A DNA stretch of 9,694 nucleotides from Methanobacterium sp. PtaU1.Bin097 (GTDB lineage: Archaea; Methanobacteriota; Methanobacteria; Methanobacteriales; Methanobacteriaceae). Made by a program: the position numbers and the translations under genes. The stretch lies in the NCBI GenBank assembly GCA_002067325.1, contig MVQY01000155.1:1-9694 (forward strand), written 5' to 3'. Shown piece after piece: positions 6,359 to 9,694 of this stretch. Each line of letters opens with the position of its first letter. Positions within the stretch are counted from its first letter, which is position 1. The notes under the pieces are model-generated. The model saw only the letters and a program-made list of their open reading frames with translations. It searched no databases and was not told the origin of the DNA.

Positions 6359-7726
6359 ATGATATTTGAAACAGTTAAATCTGCAGGCCTAGCCCATAAA
6401 TCCTACTTTATAGGATCAGGCGGTGTAGCCGCCGTGATAGACCCCCGCAGAGATTGTGATGTATACCTGGAGATAGCCGAACGTAATAATCTGAATATCA
6501 AATACATCTTCGAAACCCACCGTAACGAAGACTACGTGATCGGTTCTGTTGAGCTGGAAGAAATAGCCGGCGCTGAGGTCTACCATGGAGAAGGTTTAGA
6601 TTTCAGCTATGGTAACTTTGTCCGGGAAGGAGATAAGTTCCAGTTAGGTAGTATGGAGCTTGAGGTTTTAGAGACGCCCGGCCACACCCGGGAAAGCATA
6701 TCCATCACCGTTAAAGACAAAGCTGTTTCCGATGATGTCTACATGGTATTTACTGGAGACGCCCTATTTGCCGGGGAGACCGGTAGGATTGATTTGTACG
6801 GTGAAGAACAGAAAGAGAATAACGCTTCACAGCTTTATGAGAGCATCCATGATAAGATCCTCCCCTTAGGTGATCAGGTTATAATGTGCCCCGCCCATGG
6901 TGCCGGTTCAGTCTGTGGGGCGGATATACGGGAACAGGAACTCACAACCCTTGGGTATGAGAAGAAAACTAATGAGGTGCTGAGTTACAGTAAGGATGAG
7001 TTCGTTGAGTATAAAATCAATGAGAATCTGTACACTCCCCCATACTTTAAGAAGATGGAAGAACTAAACCTGACAGGACCCCAATTACTCTGTAAACTCC
7101 CCGCGTTAAAGGTGCTTGGGGTCAGCGACTTCAAAGCCGTGATGGAGGATGGTGCTCAGATCGTTGATGTGCGAAACCCCTCGAGCTTCGGAGGTGCGCA
7201 CATCCCTAACACGTTGAGCATATTTAAAAACGGAGTACCAGTCTACGCCGGCTGGATGCTGAACTACCAGAACCCCATAGTTATAGTAGATGAAGAAGGC
7301 CAGAGCATGGAAGAAGTAAGGCAATACCTGGTCCGAATAGGATATGATTATATCTACGGCTACCTGGGACGAGGATTCCCATCCTGGTACCTCCACGCCG
7401 AACCAATCAAAAAATTGGAACTCTGGTCCGTCCATAAACTAAAGGAAAACCAGTTCAACCCCGCCATATTCATCCTGGACGTCCGCAAGGAAAGCGACTG
7501 GGAAAAAGGGTATGTTGAAGGAGCTCATCATATTTATTTGGGGCATGTGAAGGATCATTTGGATGAGATCCCTCGGCATAAAAAGGTAGTGATATACTGC
7601 GATGCGGGGAATAAGTCTACTATTGCAGCCAGCATTTTGAAAAAGAATGGATACGCAGATGTGGCCACAGTTTTAGGTAGTATGAAGGCGTGGAAGGTTG
7701 CCGGGTATCCTGTTGTGATTCGTTAA
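6359..7726 (+). CDS. Metallo-beta-lactamase fold protein with two rhodanese domains (persulfide dioxygenase-like)
   Basis: A 455-residue cytoplasmic protein. Residues 1-200 are an MBL domain of the ETHE1/persulfide-dioxygenase type. The usual THxHxDH motif reads THRNEDY at 53-59, so H54 and D58 remain but the second and last histidines are N56 and Y59. H109 (TPGHT), D134 (TGDALF) and H180 (CPAHG) are present. The three ligands of a mono-iron site (H54, H109, D134) are therefore kept and the second-metal site is damaged. Rhodanese domain 1 (about 255-350) has IVDVRNPSSFGGAHIP but no catalytic cysteine (IVIVDEEGQS at 307-316). Domain 2 (about 360-455) has the active loop YCDAGNKS with C414. The ATG at 6359 follows GAGGT by 7 nt. 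A role in sulfane-sulfur or persulfide handling is likely. True dioxygenase activity would be odd in a strict anaerobe, if the host is a methanogen. Confidence 0.88.
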   Translation: MIFETVKSAGLAHKSYFIGSGGVAAVIDPRRDCDVYLEIAERNNLNIKYIFETHRNEDYVIGSVELEEIAGAEVYHGEGLDFSYGNFVREGDKFQLGSMELEVLETPGHTRESISITVKDKAVSDDVYMVFTGDALFAGETGRIDLYGEEQKENNASQLYESIHDKILPLGDQVIMCPAHGAGSVCGADIREQELTTLGYEKKTNEVLSYSKDEFVEYKINENLYTPPYFKKMEELNLTGPQLLCKLPALKVLGVSDFKAVMEDGAQIVDVRNPSSFGGAHIPNTLSIFKNGVPVYAGWMLNYQNPIVIVDEEGQSMEEVRQYLVRIGYDYIYGYLGRGFPSWYLHAEPIKKLELWSVHKLKENQFNPAIFILDVRKESDWEKGYVEGAHHIYLGHVKDHLDEIPRHKKVVIYCDAGNKSTIAASILKKNGYADVATVLGSMKAWKVAGYPVVIR

Positions 7727-7757
7727 ACATCTCATAAGATCAACAAATGATTGTCAT

Positions 7758-9158
7758 TCAAGTTTTTAATATACTATTAAATGATTCAACCAACTCTAGA
7801 TTTTCTTTTTCAAATTGCTTAGATGAAATAATATTATCAAGCTTATTTTCAAGAGTTTTTATATCCATAAATTCTTTTAAAAAATCTATTGCTTCAGAAA
7901 TAGATATTTCATCTAAACCCTTGTTTTTGATTAAAATTTTTATTAACATTATAAAATTAGATTCGCTAATAGTTTCCATATACTCTTTTACTTCTTTTTC
8001 ATTTCCGAAATTTTTCCAAACCTGAAGAATAAAAAGAGGCATTTTTAATTCGGATAAATCATTTGAAATAAGAAAGTTTTTGATTTTTTTAGTTATAATT
8101 AATTTAAGTTCATCTACATGCGATTTTTTTAGATTAATAATGTCTTCTTTAGGCTCATCTTTCTCTAAATCATGGAGTATTCCACATGATAATTCACAAA
8201 TAGTATCCAAATTATTAGATTTAGTTATAGCATTTTTTAAAATTACAAATGCCTTCTCAACATCCATAGTTTTAAGAAGATTCACAATAATACGTTCAAC
8301 TATTATTATATATGGATAAACATCAGTTTCATCACCAATTTTATTTCCTATACAATACATAGTCCCTGTTATACTTTTTTTGTTATTTTCATGAAATATA
8401 TAATGCTCATTTCGAATGATGCTATCTAAATGACTAATAAATTTAATTTGTAAGTTAGGTGGAAGTGTTAGAATTCTTTTTATCATCTCATTTGTTTCGG
8501 AGTATACTATTTGGTCGAACTCTTCTTTAGAAATCTCCCAACTAGGGACTGCATATTTAAAATAAGTGTCAAAATTATTTCCAGTACAAAGTCTCTTATT
8601 TACCCGCCATTCCGACATATAATCTCTATTATCTACATTGGTGTAAATTCTCTTAAGATTTGGAAATAATACTTGTAAAAAACTTTCGACATTCTGAATA
8701 GGAATATCTGACAAATTTAAGTTATTTATAGCTTCCGCTAACTCCTTCTTGATGATTTCTTTGTCGTTTGAACGGCTATTAATTGAATATTGATAATCAT
8801 AGAGAAGTAAATCTTTATTTTTCTTTATAAAATGGTAAAATTCTGGAAGAAATACTTGAAGAGCCTTTAGTGCATAATAATCAACATTATATACGTCATC
8901 TCTAACCATTTCGAAAGTTAAATTTAAAGTGTTTATATAGCGGTTGACATTTCTAATGTTTTTAAATTTATATTTAAGCACCGAATTATAGAGGCCATCA
9001 GAATAATAACTTTCATTTTCATTTTTGAACTTATCAAACTCTATTTCTAGTTTTTTAGTTACTAAATCTTTAACTTCATTTTCTGTAATGTGTGGAATTT
9101 CAAAAATTACTTGAATTATTTTTTCTAAATAATCAGAACCAGAGAGATTGCTTCTTTC
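7758..9158 (-). pseudogene. KAP-family P-loop NTPase, C-terminal fragment (5' end lost)
   Basis: The frame stays open from a TGA at 7758-7760 up to a TAA at 9159-9161, about 466 residues. The only usual start within it is GTG at 8981 (407 residues), which has no good ribosome site and falls inside the homologous region. Codons upstream of it still encode family sequence: GSDYLEKIIQVIFEIP begins at 9140 and matches the KAP motif where the NTPase core ends (YLEKIIQ-x-x-F-x-x-P). It continues with NVNRYINTLNLT and later WRVNKRL, FDTYFKYAVPSWEIS. In KAP proteins the Walker A and B motifs lie before this point and are absent here. The fragment is thus the helical C-terminal part only. It is very AT-rich and ends 31 nt from the convergent MBL-rhodanese gene. 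KAP NTPases are often found in defence or phage-related loci. A shortened functional product is possible but unlikely. Confidence 0.78.
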
Positions 9159-9611
9159 TTAACAAAGGTTGATGAGAAAATTGGTTTTATAGATAAATCT
9201 AATGAAAGTTTGGTGGTTGCCGAATATATATTTGAAGAAGGAATTTCTCCTATGTGGGTTATTGTATCTTCTTATTATTCCATGTATCATATGTCAAATG
9301 CAGTTCTGGGTCAACTTGGTTTTAAAGTTGGTGAAAAAATGTCACACAGAATCACTGCTGATGCATTAATAGTTCAAGTAAGGGATAAATTAAAAAATAG
9401 CCTCTTACAAGATTTTGATGAAGCTAAAGATGAGTATGCTAAAAATAGAAAATTTAACAGATGAAATTATTGAGCTCTATGATCTGGAACATAGAAGAGG
9501 TTAAAGTCTCAATATGTGATGGGTTACGATGCTCAAGTTTCCAAATCAAGCACCTCACTTGATAGGGCAAAATTCGATGTAGAGCTACAAAAACTTTTAG
9601 TAGAGCTTTAA
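9159..9611 (+). pseudogene. HEPN-domain protein remnant: start lost, two frame shifts
   Basis: Joining three stretches gives one HEPN-like protein of about 150 residues. Stretch 1 (frame of 9159) reads LTKVDEKIGFIDKSNESL, then the core MWVIVSSYYSMYHMSNAVL and FKVGEKMSHRITADALI, up to EAKDEYAK. Stretch 2 (frame +1, from about 9445) reads IENLTDEIIELYDLEHRR. Stretch 3 (back in the first frame, from about 9504) reads LKSQYVMGYDAQVSKSSTSL and ends ELQKLLVEL at the TAA at 9609-9611. The first shift fits one extra A in the A5 run at 9441-9445; the second fits one lost base around 9496-9506. No ATG or GTG lies in frame before the core, only TTG at 9210. HEPN proteins include RNases and MNT partners. 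I see no clear R-x4-6-H catalytic motif. The gene is almost certainly inactive. Confidence 0.75.
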
Positions 9612-9668
9612 TATAGAAATACGCCAGATGTAGTGATATAATAATTACTTACTTGCCCACTCTTTCCT

Positions 9669-9688
9669 TACGTATATAAAAATTTATG
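9669..9688 (-). promoter_or_regulatory. Strong TATA-like box at the right edge
   Basis: On the minus strand this reads AAATTTTTATATACG, close to the archaeal promoter consensus. It points leftward into the HEPN remnant's antisense strand, where no complete gene follows. It may be a left-over promoter of the lost upstream part of a minus-strand gene, or chance in AT-rich DNA. Its opposite strand (TATATAAAAATTTATG) could also serve a gene beyond the window. Confidence 0.3.
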
Positions 9689-9694
9689 TTTAAT

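Noticed and set aside
7106..7435. Minus-strand frame of 109 codons inside the MBL-rhodanese gene
   Set aside because: It is antisense to conserved rhodanese-domain sequence, with no recognisable family and no upstream ribosome site.
7747..8319. Plus-strand frames opposite the KAP fragment
   Set aside because: Ser/Ile/Phe-rich translations antisense to coding sequence with clear KAP similarity; no sign of independent coding.
9435..9510. Programmed ribosomal frameshifting in the HEPN gene
   Set aside because: Two shifts in opposite directions would be needed, the gene also lacks its 5' end, and no slippery heptamer with a downstream structure is visible. Decay is simpler.

Overview
The window looks like archaeal chromosome, most likely a methanogen of the Methanobacteriales. 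The signs are AT-rich spacers with TATA-like boxes, short purine-rich Shine-Dalgarno sites (GGAGG, GAGGG), frequent ATA and AGA/AGG codons, tRNA genes without an encoded CCA that end in bare T-runs, and a persulfide-type metallo-beta-lactamase/rhodanese protein of a kind I associate with that order. This is an inference from style, not a database result.

Layout. Positions 1-932: two identical tRNA-Lys(CTT) genes lie in a perfect 91-bp direct repeat and flank a hicB-hicA toxin-antitoxin pair on the minus strand. Positions 933-1297: AT-rich spacer without a gene. Positions 1298-2437 (minus): an unrecognised 379-residue protein with a charged alpha-helical N-terminus. Positions 2617-4337 (minus): a two-gene DrrAB-type ABC exporter (ATPase then ABC-2 permease), visibly richer in GC than its surroundings. 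Positions 4489-4583: a small array of ATGCACCA repeats. Positions 4583-6049 (minus): a DUF4062 protein fused to a COG2865-type GHKL ATPase-like regulator with a winged-helix tail. Positions 6050-6358: divergent promoter region. Positions 6359-7726 (plus): a metallo-beta-lactamase protein with two rhodanese domains. Positions 7758-9158 (minus): the C-terminal part of a KAP-family P-loop NTPase whose ATPase half is gone. Positions 9159-9611 (plus): a HEPN-type protein that has lost its start and carries two frame shifts.

The ABC exporter and the MBL-rhodanese gene look like resident chromosomal genes. The AT-rich remainder (hicBA, the 379-residue protein, the DUF4062 fusion, and the KAP and HEPN remnants) resembles an accessory or defence-type island near a tRNA integration site, with active decay at the right end. 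I see no complete, recognised defence system. The most unusual points are the tRNA-hicBA-tRNA arrangement, the DUF4062/COG2865 fusion next to a 49-bp duplicated repeat, the near-identical ends of the 379-residue gene, the MBL domain that keeps only the mono-metal ligands, and the head-to-head junction of two broken genes near 9150.
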